From Rallus limicola (Eukaryota > Chordata > Aves > Gruiformes > Rallidae), in contig JAKCOZ010000005.1 of NCBI GenBank assembly GCA_022605955.1, forward strand, positions 5,242,001-5,306,000: a stretch of 64,000 nt of DNA. Direction: 5' to 3'. The notes under the pieces were generated by a model, which was not told the DNA's origin, ran no database searches, and saw nothing but the letters and a program-made list of their open reading frames with translations. A program made the translations under genes and the position numbers. This document shows positions 36,629-49,033 of the stretch, in pieces (the first letter of the stretch is position 1; every line of letters starts with the position of its first letter).

Positions 36629-38319
36629 CTCAATCATCTCTTTTTTCTTCCTTATAAACATATTGATGTCATTCCATCTTAATGGGTAGCATAATATCCT
36701 TCACTATAGAGCTTACACCTTTCCTCCCTCATAAGAGTCTAAATTTTGAGTCTCAATTCTGCAAAATATTGCGCTTTTTTTTTTGTGCCCCCTTTTTCTT
36801 TAATTTTCAAGCCCTTTTTCTTTTTTTTCTTTTTGCAATGTTACACTGCCTCCAAACTTTATAGGGTTCAAAACATTGATATGAGTAATCAAATTGTCAT
36901 CTCTTCCCTTCTGAGGCTTGCTTGAATATTTCTTAACAGTTATGCTTTTCATAAAACAATCATTTTCAATTCCTAAAGTGGGGGAGAGAGTAGATTTCTC
37001 CATAATCTTTCCTGTGTTGTTTGATCTATGAAAGAAGAAAATATCCATAGGCAGACCTCTTTTAACTTAGGAAAGAAAAAAGCAACCTGTCCCATCTGTC
37101 AACTTCTTGTAGTTTCTTGAAAGGCCCTCTGTAAAACACCAACATATGCCAATTTTTGTGCTTACAATGTTCAGGAGTGTACTCAAGGACAGAGAAAATA
37201 TGTATTTTCAGAGCTTCCAAAAATTTAGATACTCTTGATTAGGACCCATACAAAAGTGTGGCAATTCAATTAGAAATATAGCCAAAGAAGTAAAAGCCAG
37301 GATGGGGCAGTGAAGCCCCATTTATGCAATTGTTTCTTCACACAGAGATCCTTATGCCTGTGCCAAGATTCACAGAGGTCATTGAGATTCTGGGTGTATT
37401 GAACAGCAACAGTGTCAAGCTCTAGAGACTTCTTTGATTCAGAGTTTTAGAGAAAAATTATGTGTGTGTGCATTTCTTGTTCATTTGAGTTAGAAAACCA
37501 AATATAAGCCAATTCTTTCTAATTCTGAACCAAGTCAAGCGATGCAAACTCAGTGGAATGAATTTTCCATATAATTAGCTTTATCTATGAGAATGTAGTA
37601 TAACACTACTTTTTTATTATATTCAACACTAAAACGTATCTTCTTACTGTGCAGGAATTATATAGTTTCAAAATGAATAGAGATAACCTAATTTTACAGA
37701 AATCATGTGGTGTTCTGTGTGAGATGGCAAGTGGTAATGTTAATTAAAATGCATCAGCATCAAATAATATTTCTCTTTAAATTTTATGGAAATAATTTCT
37801 TCAAATATATTTATAACTGAGATGTGTACAAGCTAACAGCTATGATTTCCAAACCTTTTGCTCTTCTGAAAGTGCTGTAAACCTTACTGGCAGGTTCTAA
37901 ACATCATTAAAATAATTGGTACTAAGCAAAGGATAACATTCAGCTCAAGCATCTCTGAGAGATCCAGGCTTGTAACATTATTATAACTGGCTGTATGTGC
38001 CATCATCTAAGGAGTTACAGTACATGTATGCGCTGCTCAGTCAGGATTTTGATTTTTGTGGGACAGTCTGCATGCTTCAGCTGGGACATAAATTTGTACC
38101 AAGATTGTAAGAAGGTTAAAGACTAATATACAGCTAAGCATGTGCATCTTTGGGTTACTTTTCTGTAGGTAAGAGAGATATATATATGAAATACATTGCT
38201 CTTCTTAAACCTCACTGCTTACTTTTTAGTAGAGTTAAATTATTTCAGAGGCTCACATTTTTCACATTTATTTTTGGTCCACGTATGTTACATAAAAAAC
38301 CTATCTTGTCTATCCTGTT

Positions 38320-38381
38320 TCCTTTCTTGCTTCCTGAGTATTGAGACTAATTCTTTCTTACTGCATGAGTATTGAGACTAA
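38320..38381. repeat. 31-bp tandem duplication
   Basis: Two adjacent copies (38320-38350 and 38351-38381) share the identical 16-base end TGAGTATTGAGACTAA and a similar TTTCTT start. The left halves differ by several bases, so this is an older or partly diverged head-to-tail duplication. Confidence 0.85.
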
Positions 38382-40695
38382 CAGGCCCCCCCCTTGCTTG
38401 TGTTTGGGTTTGCTAAAAGTTTCTTCTAGTTTTCCAGACACAATCTTTTCCCCAGATGTTATTTATTTTATTGTTTTTGTTACTTTGTTGGAATTTATTT
38501 TCTGTGTCATCTTCCTACATGGTTTTCTTCAGCAGGACACATGGTTTGAGTCAAATTATACATGAACGTGCAGTGGGCTTCAGATTTCCTGGAATAGCTG
38601 AAAGATGATTATGCTAAACAATAAAATCTTTAGGCTGTGTATAATTTGAATTTTCTGCATTGGTTAGAGACAGTGATTATTTTAATCAGTGAATTGTAAG
38701 AAACATGACTGAATTGATCTAAAAATACATTTAAATATCTTCTGCAAGAGTATAGGGACATATCTCAATACTTCTTTTGATAGATTTGGGTTTTTTGAAA
38801 GATGCAAGTAGTAAGTGGTTAATATTTTTAGTCAACATTTTACTTATTTCTAGACATAAAAATAAAAGCTTGGAGTGTAAAACAGTATAAAAATGATAAA
38901 ATGCAGAGAATTGTACACGTATAGACAGTAGATAAAGAGAGTGGCTAGCTTAAAGTGAACAAACTCTTTACCCCAAGGGCACTGAGCACTTTCTTCTGTG
39001 TAGTGGTAAAGGCAGTTATGATACTTTTTGCATAGCAGAGAAAGAATTTAACCTCAGGAGTCATAAAAGTATTCTAGAAAGATTATCACCTATGTCACTA
39101 TGCTTTCAAAATTCTACAGCAAAATGCAAGAGTCAAAATATGCCAAAGATAAATACCGGTCCTGAAGCACTTCACCACAGGATCTTGAGCTTTGCCTGCT
39201 GATGTATAGCAGAAGAGCAGTGTGCTGATTAATCAGAAGCTTAGAAATCAAGATATTTGAGGTTAAGCTTTCAGCCGTATGTGGTTTCATAGTTGCAGCA
39301 TTTGGAACAATGATACTCTGTTTTGTGTGACAAAAGGCCCCTGTGTGCACTTAATGCCCAAAGACAATTCACAGAACCTTCCTAAGGATAAGTCTTATGT
39401 GCACTTTTCTCACATAAATGTATGTATGGAGAGGTCAGCAGATCTGTGTTCTTCACATTCTTTGTGATGCTTAGAGCCTGGTTTGGTCAACAGTCTCTGG
39501 GCAAATATGACAGCATATATCAAGCTTGTTGTTATTGATGATAGCCAGGAGTCAAAAATGCTTTTTGAAGTGGCATGATGAAATGACAGATGGTGAGGAA
39601 GAAAATCAGAGAAAGGGTGGGTATCTGAAAACCTGATTGCTTTTCTCCAGTAGTTATCTGTCGGCATAAGAGAAGATACTGCCTCTTATAATAAATCTTG
39701 CCTAACTATATAGGTATTCTAATCAATAAAAAATTGAATAGCACTTTTTTTTTGTGAATTTGTCATAAAAACTGAAATATTTTTTACCCAAAGAGAGTTT
39801 TCAATGCCAACATGAAGGACATCAAGAAAAGAACAAATTATCTTTCCAACAAAATGACTTCATGCTAACTTGTTGGCAATATTGTTACCATAGGCTCATG
39901 TGCTGTTAGAACACGTTAGGATTTACAAATTGGCTCAGAAATAAACATCTATGACCTTGTTTCTCTGCTGCGATAGGAAAGAAAAGCTTCTATCATTTTA
40001 TCATTCCATTGTAGGTAACATTATCATAGAATTAGATGTCCACCAACCTGCAAAATGACAAGAAAGGTATTCTCAGGTACACTTTTTGCACCAAGTCTGC
40101 ATCTTCACTTTAGCAATGTAGGTGCCTTTTTGTGACGCAGGTCCTTTTCAGGTGACTGTATTTCACAGCATTGCATGTTTGAAGCCAGATTTTGATTCCA
40201 TAGGATATTTCATCTAAAAGGATATTGACTTTTACAAGGTACCAGCTGTTCCTCACCAGTTAAACCTGCTCAAAGGTATAAAACTTCCAAAATAGTAACA
40301 TAAAAATATGCCACATGTTTTGAAATGCAGCAGAGTGCAGTGGCACTGCTTGCTGTTATCGTCAGTTCTTAGGTGCCGGACGCTTCTGAATCATCATTGC
40401 TAGGGAGAAGGAGTATCCCATTAGAAAATGTACAGTTTCTCTGATACAAACAGCAATAATTTAATTTAAATTTGGTCAGGTAATTTCCATTCTTAATTTT
40501 GCTGATGTGTTAGTTATTCCATTATCTGCCTATGCAATCTGCACCTCTGCTTATCTGTTACCATAACATGGAGAGTGTCTATTGAAAGACTTGCTGTTTC
40601 TTCCTTTTATGAGCTTCATTCTTCACTCCTAACTGAACACATAGCCTTCTCACATAATCTGTAACTAATTGTGCAAAAAGCACCATATTCTACTA

Positions 40696-40750
40696 TTCTG
40701 GAGGTGTTCGAGGCCAGGCTGGATGGGGCCCTGGGAAACCTTGTGTTGCC
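40696..40750 (+). mobile_element. CR1 LINE relic, about 55 bp
   Basis: CTGGAGGTGTTCGAGGCCAG followed by GCTGGATGGGGCCCTGGGAA matches the end of CR1 ORF2, oriented left to right. The expected 3' UTR and octamer tail are missing, so the copy is broken on both sides. Confidence 0.85.
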
Positions 40751-40756
40751 TTTGTC

Positions 40757-40786
40757 TAAGATTTGTTAAGATCTGCTAAGATTTGT
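40757..40786. repeat. 10-bp unit in three tandem copies
   Basis: TAAGATTTGT, TAAGATCTGC, TAAGATTTGT follow one another without spacer, directly after the CR1 relic. A small minisatellite seed. Confidence 0.9.
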
Positions 40787-43700
40787 CTTGTATCATGTGT
40801 ACATACCAGTGTCCTTAAACAGCATTGAAGGCCACTAGTTTGTAAGTTAGTATAACAAGTACGCTGCTGGCATGCAGAACTATTCCCCAGAAGTGGTTTA
40901 GTAATCATTGCCTGCTCATGTAAATTCGTGTAGTCAATCTATCAATGAACAACAGCTGTGCTGAGCAGAGACTGCTTCCAAGGCTGGCAGCATCTGGCCC
41001 TTTGCTCAAGAACCTGTTATTCACTAAAGTGAAACCCAGAAGTTTCATGCACTATGCTTAAAATAAAACCTCAGTTATTCAAAACTGTTAGTCATAACTT
41101 GCAGTCACTAAATTATTTCTGAACAAAAATGGTGAATATTACTTTGAAATGTGCTCACAGAATTGATTTTATAATTATACAATTTTACATTTGCTATTAC
41201 AGTAATGGTACAGTGACACTGACAAAAACCTAAACCAGAAGAATTTATAAAGTGAGAACCAGACAAACCCTTCTGCTTTGATTGAGTTTATTTTGCCTTT
41301 TGCAGAGACCTAAAAAGAAAAATAAATTCACAAATAAATTAAACACCAGATTGATCTCAGTATTAACACCCTGATCTCAAAACTAGACCATTTTCAGGTG
41401 CTACAGGCTGGACACCCACAAAACTTTTAAATGATTTTACATGGGAGGTAAATGTATGTATTTTGAAGTGTGTGCTATCTTTGAAAACTCATTTAGAGCT
41501 AAACTGAGGAAAAAATTAGTCTGTATTTTGATGAACTTTGAAGCAGTTTTCACCCTGATGTGTGCTGTGGATGAGGCTAACAATATGTGGATTGACTGTG
41601 GAGTTTTTGGGTTGTACTAGATAGAAGACTAGCGTATTGAAGAGCTCTGTTGGGTATGTTCCAAGTTAAAATCCAGCGTGTTTCCAAGTTGTTATGTAGG
41701 AAAGTTTCTAGCATGTTTAATCAGGTTTTCTGCACTTTGCGTTCTCTTATGTAAGCTCTTCAGTGTTGTGACTGGGAAGAATGATGAGCAAGAGCAAGAA
41801 AATGTCCATAAGCCTTAACCCACCCGCTTTTCAGATCCTGATTTTCAGCTTTGCTTTAGCTACTGAGAAGTCTCAGGAGAAAGCAGTAGGCTGTTGAGGC
41901 AGGCTTTGCCTTCTTAGGCAGTGTATAAGTTTTGATGTGGTGCACATACATTTAGTGGCATTCATGGAACACTTTGGAAAGCCCTGCACTGCAGCAAAAA
42001 AAAGCATGGCCAAAGAGTCAGATTTTCAAAGGCTAAATATTAACCAGTCCATCTTTCACCATCTGATGTTCTTTCAAGGTACTGGGACCCTTGAATTTAC
42101 ATGGCAATCTGCCTGCTCTTACTTTGTTTTCTTCAAGAGAAGCTTTAAAAAAGAAGTGAACTGGCAGAGGAAATAATTTGAGATAGCTATGAAACTACTT
42201 GTGTATCCAAACAGGAATATATACAGCATTTAAAGAAATTACTAGCAGTAGATGAACTTTTTGTAACACTGTACACAAAACCTGATTTATGTTTGTTTGT
42301 TGCCATAGATGCTAAATAAAATCTGATAGGTGCTTGTGTGTGCATACATATAGATATGCAAAATGCATCCTTTCTGCTTTCTGAAGTGATTCAAAATGTC
42401 ATCTGAGTCAGTACAGACTGAAATAATGTGATTAATATGCATCATCAATATAGAGATAAGATAATGTTCCTAATGTAATCTTTCAGAACTCCCTACTCTG
42501 AATCCCAAGTTTACATTTTGGCCCAAAAACTAGTCAGAAGGAAGGAAAAACAGTGCCCCACCTCTCCTCTGTAATGAACTTGCAATAATTTATTTACATT
42601 TTCCACACATAACTGAAACATGTTTATGTCCAGTTTGAAAAAACCAGCCACTCCTGCAGAATTTGAGACATTTGAGAGACTCCACTCAGTACCTCTGTTT
42701 TCAATGTAGAGCTAAAAAATAATATAATTTGTAATTATTTGTAATTAATATATATTTAATAGGTTTTAGAAGGGTTTACACACACTAAGTGTACACCTGA
42801 GAGTAAGTGCCATTTACATGTATCTATATTGGAAATTCAAGGGGAGATAGGGATATTTTTTGGTACAATTTTGCCTTGTGTTAGTACTGAGACGTGCACT
42901 GGGCTGGTAGAACTACGTATCCAGTTGCCACCTGGAGTACCTAGTTGTAATGTGGACATGGGTTTCTCTAGTGCTTAGCTCTCATGCATGATGTGCAGCA
43001 ACACATTGCTTGTAGAGACACAATGTGGACACTCTGTCCTCAAATCATGGTAGATTGCACCAAAATCTCTCTTTGGATGCCTCAATTTTGTAAATGCACC
43101 ATATACACATGTCCCTTGATGGCTGTAAGTGGCTACTCTAGAACATTCCATGGGTATAACAAAGGTGTTAATGTAGGAGAGTTGAACATCAGGGGAGGAT
43201 AAACAACATAAACAAGTAGCCATTTTCTAAACATTATCCTGATAAGCATATGAATTTAGTCCAGTAAGCCTGTTATTGAAGACAGTAGGTTACAGCACTT
43301 TAGAATTAATATGAAAAATCAAACAGAATCAATTGAATGACTGCAGCAAACAATAAGCTACTGTACAGTTAATATATTTTTGAGGAAAGCAACTGCATTC
43401 ACCAGGCCTAAGATGAAATGGCAGGAAAGTTTCACTTCTAATGTTCTTTTTGGTGTTTAAGTATGGTCAGAGCTAGTTGGTTAGATATTTAGCACGAGAT
43501 AGCAGAGGTCTGTCCTTTGTTGTTTTAAGTGATGTTTGTGTAATAGATTTTTTGAAGTAAAGATGATGTGGTAGTTACAGAGTAAGAGAAAGGAAAAGAG
43601 AGAAGGAGCAGGACAGCCAGATGCCAGGAGACCAAAGAATCATGCAAAAACCTGGTAACTGCACAATGTGGCTGATGCGACTGTATGCTCTGCTACTTCA

Positions 43701-45508
43701 GGGCTAAAATATGTTGGGATATATTATTCTTGTTCCTAGAAAACTCTATATGGATTGGTTTTTGTCCCACTTGTATAAAAGAAGGGATTCTGATGATCAT
43801 AGGTGAAAATGCACAATAAGAGCTCACATTTAATGAAAATCCTAGTACTGATTCCTTTTCACTTCTGGAAAATGGACAGTTATATTTCCCTCTGAAGGAA
43901 GTAAGATTCCTTAGCTCTAATAGTATGAGATAAATGACATGCAAAGTCTTACACACCATCAAAAGCTTTACTTCCTATCACCCACACTGCCGGTGGTTGT
44001 ATAAAGGTTCTTTTTCCCAGTCAGGTTACTTCTATCCAGGAAACAGAACAAGCCTTTTAATTTTTTTCTTTAAATCAATGGAGCTAGGGAAACATTAGGG
44101 AGTTTACCCCCCCAAACCTGTTGATAATAACTGTGTGTATATGGCTACAGAAACCCTCTCTCCTGTAACACACCTACAGACCACCCCTTGAACCTCTGTC
44201 GGCCTCTGTCTCTTTCCCCAGTTATCTATCATAACCCTCGTCTTTCTCTTTTTCTGTATCTGGCTTATTTTATCTTCCTCTTGTGATTCCAAGATTAATT
44301 CCAGCTGGTATGTTCACTACATTTTTTCATACAAATCTTCCTCTAATCTCACATCTTTTTTTTTAAATATTTTTCCTTCTAGTATATGTGTTTGTTAAAA
44401 GGGATTTTTCACTAGCTTTATTACCATAAAAACCTGCTGTGATTGCAGCTGGTACACAGTAGTACCTCTTTCCCCATGTTATTGTAGATACTGCTGTGTG
44501 ATAATCGAGGGTAGATGTTGAGATTTCAGAGATCATCATACCACATGACAGGCTGCTAAGCTGGTGTTTCAGAAAGGACTGACAGATGCTTCTGTACATG
44601 GTTGTCAAAGCTGCAGGACACTGGCGAGTGTTCAGATGAGAATGACTGCAGGAATCAAGCCCCTTCCGTTAAGTATATTGGGATTGTTTCAGAGGAATTT
44701 CAAGGAAGGGAAACAAATATATTTAAAAGTTTGTTTGTTTTTTTATAAAGATCTTTATTTTTAAGATAGTTGTAGTGGTTTATCCATTCAGAGAGGTTCA
44801 AAAAGAGATCTGTGAGGTGTGTTCTTAAGATTCCAGTAACATTCAAAGCAATTGTATGGTAAAACTTTTGGCATCTCTACATTGTGACATTCTGGGACAG
44901 ATCTGCAAACTTCATTGTGTATTTATCCATTAATTACATCGTGATCTATCACAATTATCAAAAGAAACAGAATGAGGACATGTCTGTTACCAAACGAAGG
45001 CACACTATCAAACAAAACATTTCCCTGAGAAGAAGTGTATTTGGCAATCCAAAGGATAGCATGGATTTCATAGTAAACAGACCATATTTCTCAGCAGTAA
45101 ATTAGCCTAGGTGTATATAGGCTATTCACCTTTCACTTTGAAAGTATTATTGTAGCTGTGCAAACTATTGCGCAGGAAAAGACAACACAGGCTTGCTGCA
45201 GACTGAACTAAATAAAGCATTCATTTTGTCTGCATGTAAATAAATGTTGCTAGATTTCCCCAATGCATTTTCAGTGTTTATTTCTAGAAGGTGGTTGGGG
45301 TTTTTTGTTTGTTTTTACTGATTATGTTAGTACTGGGATTGGAGACGGTAGTTTATTGTCACAGAAAAATACCTTGAGTACCTTGTAGACAAGAAGCTGC
45401 ACTGATGAATTAGAGTTAAGAGTCTTGGGATCTTTTTAATCATTCATCTGCTGTTTGGCTTCAGTAAGTCTGTTTTCTACATTATGCCTGGTTTTGCTAA
45501 TTAAGAGA

Positions 45509-45548
45509 GTGAGGGCTGTTTTCTGCAAGTGAGGGCTGTTTTCTACTT
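45509..45548. repeat. 20-bp tandem duplication
   Basis: GTGAGGGCTGTTTTCT occurs at 45509-45524 and 45529-45544, in two head-to-tail units of 20 bp that differ only at their last few bases. Confidence 0.9.
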
Positions 45549-46727
45549 CAACAGGGCAATGCTTATCTTGGTTGTGACATGAGAGAAATAAAATAAATAA
45601 TAATCAGTCAATTTATAAGTTAACTACAGCAGAGGATCACCATCTAACACTGTTTTTTCTAGTTGTCATCATGCTGTAAAACTCGGTGGACCATTGTTCT
45701 GACTAACTAGATACACAATGTATATAGTAAGGCTGATGGGCATTGAAGTCCGAGTTGTAACTTGGATGTGAAGATTGTTGAACCATCTTTGTTTCTTTTT
45801 TTTTTTTTTAAAGTTTATCATTCTAATGGTCTGTGACATATATAGTGTAGAAACTTGAATGAATTTTCCCCTTAAAATAAACATGGGAAGGAAAATGTGA
45901 AGACTAGACAGGAGAATGTTATTTTACAATTTGTGACTTGAGACAGAAAGCCCACTAATTGAGTAAAAATGTTGAGAAAATAGTCTAATATTGTATCTTT
46001 TTATGCTGTATCCCTGTAAAAATATCATTATTGTAGTAATCATAAAAATAAATGCAGCATTGCCACTGTTTAGTAGACTACTATCTGCAAGAACTAGGCA
46101 ATACCACAAACTTTATCTGAGGTAGAATTCTTTGCACAGTGAATACAAGCATTTCCATTAGGGCTGAAGATGAGCTGCTATGAAGTCCATTTTAAAAAGC
46201 AGATTACAGTTTATGCTAAACTCTTCTGGTTTTATACTTTATTGTTTTCCATTTCTCAGAATCTGACAGATGTGCATCAGGGCAAAATGCCCTATCAAAC
46301 TTCCCGCTTCATAAATTCTTAATGGAATTGTTCCAGTTCTACCTGTGCAGTTCCAAATACATTTATCTTCTAGACCACAAAGAGCTAAGCCAAGTGCAAT
46401 AGAAAGCAAACTTTGGGCTGTGTCATACCTGGTTAGTGACTGAGTAGCTGTACAAAAGAAAGGGACAAATACTTTCTTAAACACTTGGGCCATAGTTCTA
46501 ATATATTTGTCAGTGTGTGATTTCTGTATTTTTAGACTTAGGATGTAAGGATGTCCTTGGAATATGCACAGCAGCTGGCCAGGAGAGTTGATTGGTCTTA
46601 AGTGGCTTTGGTTTGAATCCACTGAGGACTAGCTCCATGAAGAGATGATATAAATGACTGACATAGAGTTGAAGGTACACACATCACCAAATGTAGAAGG
46701 CAGAGAATATAACAAGCCTGCAATAGA

Positions 46728-46819
46728 CCCCCCCCCCCCCCCCCCACACACACACAGTGCCCACATTCTTCCATTCTCATTTGGGAAGAAAGATTGAGTA
46801 TTCTTTCTTTCTTTCTTTC
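46728..46819. repeat. Compound low-complexity cluster: C18, (CA)n, (TTTC)n
   Basis: Eighteen consecutive C (46728-46745) run straight into a short alternating AC repeat (46746-46756), and 45 bases later lies a TTTC repeat (46801-46819). Simple-sequence DNA prone to slippage and assembly error. Confidence 0.93.
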
Positions 46820-48598
46820 AGGACAGCACTGAATTATCAAGATAAAGGGAAGCACAGAGAGAACACACTGATGATAAAACTGAAGAGAATGTACCACTAT
46901 AGCATGATGATGGTAGAGGCTGGAAAACAGTACTGAAAGTAAGGGCATGCCAAAGCAATTTATAGGGGGCTGAGATCTACTTCATGCCAGAGGTTTAACT
47001 AATTGATGCTGTGTATCCTGTGCAGTTGGTGTTGAAGTCAGGTTGGTATGTGATGCAAAGCTCTTTAGGAAGGTATTGCCTCCCACTATTAGTTAAAAAA
47101 TACCATTCTTCTCAACTTAAGAAACTTTCCAGATCCTTCCCAACTCACCTGTATGTTCAAGTAACTGTTGGAGCTTGCAGCTATTCCTCTGGTTCGATTA
47201 TAGTGTCATACATTTAATTTTTTCAGTGATGTATGAAACTTTATATACATTCTGAATGCATTTGGATGTATATTAAATAAAAGCATGGAATTTGGCATGA
47301 AAATAATAACAAATGATATCTCTTTAAATATAGTAATGTGCTTATTTTGTAGCATTACTTGATGAAAAAACTACCCTAACACTGTAGTTTCAATTTTTTT
47401 TTTCAATGTACATACCTCTGAATGTTTGTCAGTGATGCTCTGGGTCCTAATTAGTTAAATCTTACTGGCATAAACAGTAAGTCTCTGATTATTCTAGGTG
47501 GAAGCAAGCCTGGACCTCACCTTCATGATCATAAAGGATCTTATCACCATGAGTGCAAAAATAGTAATTCTGTCTATTATCTAGACAGCTCTAGCAACTA
47601 TTTTTTGTTAAAGATAAATGAAAGCAATGAAAAAGTGATCACCCTTTGTCTGTTTGGGGCAATACAATAATCCACAATTGGTTTGATAAGTCCTCCACTA
47701 TTCTCAGGTGCCTTTTCACAACCTATTAATGGAGGGGGTGAGTGCCTGTGATGGAAGCTCTGGCTGAGCATCTCTATGACCACAGAAGGTGAATCTCAGC
47801 TCTTACTTTTTTCTTCCAGCTGTGAAACAGAAGTTGTGATTTAGGCAGGCAAAATTGGCTTCCACTTGGAATTTTTTCCATCTGTGCTAAGACTGTGGCT
47901 CAGAGTATAATAGTGAAAAATTATTCCCTTCTCCCTGTTCCATTCTTTCCCTAAGAACTGGCAGGCAAGATTTCATGTGTGTGTCAACAGCTACCTTTTT
48001 CTGAAAAACAGGTTACATGATGGACCATAGAGTCTCAGAACTCTGAATCACATGCAGCTATCTTCATTTTTTATTTTTCAAACTAATGCAGCTAGGAAAA
48101 ATTTAAGGATTTTTGCATATTTCCTCACTACTGATGCACTTTGAATTATTAAAAATTATTTTGGATTATCTCCGTGGAAGGTGAGAAAGAATGGGATGAA
48201 ATCCTTAATTACAAGAAGCAGTATGATGGGGCATCTTTATGGATATAATTTTCATAGTTGACCATGTCACATTTCTTTCTTTATTTTTTTGTTCTTGATC
48301 TGCAATGGATTCACTGTCTTCCTAGAGAAGGCACAGCTGAGCTGCTACACAGCAGGTCTGCCACGTAAGCTGTGTGTTCTCTGAAGAACTATTGCTGGCT
48401 ACTCCCTACATGACCCATTCATTACAGGCCTGTAACATCATCAAAATAGGGCATTTCTGTACTAATCTGTGCAATGGGAAGATGTTAAGGCTCTAATCTT
48501 TTTCCTTTCCTGACCGCTGGTCTTTTCTCAGGGCAGAGTGAAGTAGCACTTCATACCTAACCATTCCTGTAGTCATGTGCAAGCTCCATGTGTTTGTC

Positions 48599-48659
48599 AA
48601 AAACAAACACACAAAAAAAAACCCCAACCAAAACCCAAACCCCACAAAAACCCCCAAAA
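48599..48659. repeat. A/C-only tract, G-rich on the other strand
   Basis: The plus strand contains only A and C over about 60 bases, with runs of C4, C3, C4 and C5. The minus strand therefore has four G runs of three or more within 45 bases, separated by T-rich loops of 3 to 8 bases, which fits a relaxed G-quadruplex pattern. Confidence 0.9.
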
Positions 48660-48794
48660 TGAAATTTAAAAAATAATTAAAAAATCAAATCTGCTTCTTT
48701 CATTGAGAGAGAGACCAAATTATAATCAGAGCCAAAGTAATTTGTAAATATCTAGCACCTATTAATAATGAAAAAAATAACTACCAAAGTGAAG

Positions 48795-49033
48795 ATCAAG
48801 CAGATCAACAATTCGACCCAATTTGGTGTCATTTGCAAACTTGCTGAGGGTGCACTCAATCCCCTCATACAGATATGTGATATTAAAGAGAAGTGACTCC
48901 AGTACTGAGCCCTGGAGAATACCACTTGTGACTAGTTGTGAACTGGATTTAACTTCATTCACCACCACTCTTTGGGCCCAGCCATCCAGCCAGTTTTTTA
49001 CCCAGCAAAGAGATAGAGGGCAAATTTCTGGTG
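48795..49033 (-). mobile_element. CR1 LINE fragment, reverse-transcriptase palm region
   Basis: Oriented right to left. The complement encodes CR1 ORF2 reverse transcriptase: [20 protein letters not shown], then [15 protein letters not shown] (the usual PQGSVLGP motif, altered), then [17 protein letters not shown]. The last part holds the catalytic FADD motif, here changed to FAND, so the first of the two metal-binding aspartates is lost. A short in-frame gap lies before it. Unlike the other copies, this one retains an internal part of ORF2 without the 3' end. It is old and inactive. Confidence 0.93.

Larger units (their letters stand above)
36309..40695. other. Unique AT-rich non-coding sequence with simple repeats
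   Basis: No gene seen. Simple repeats include TA at 36610-36628, a pyrimidine-rich tract at 36773-36833, and a 31-bp imperfect tandem duplication at 38320-38381. No interspersed repeat recognised. Confidence 0.5.
40751..48794. other. Unique AT-rich non-coding sequence with simple repeats
   Basis: No gene or large interspersed repeat recognised. It holds three tandem 10-mers at 40757-40786, a pyrimidine-rich plus strand at about 44150-44290, a T/G tract at 45291-45316, a 20-bp tandem duplication at 45509-45548, a C-run and CA/TTTC cluster at 46728-46819, and an A/C-rich tract at 48599-48659. Open frames up to 127 codons are undistinguished. Confidence 0.5.

Noticed and set aside
42890..43225. 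Overlapping 72- and 82-codon frames on both strands
   Set aside because: Antiparallel shadows with no domains; neither frame has supporting splice or promoter signals.
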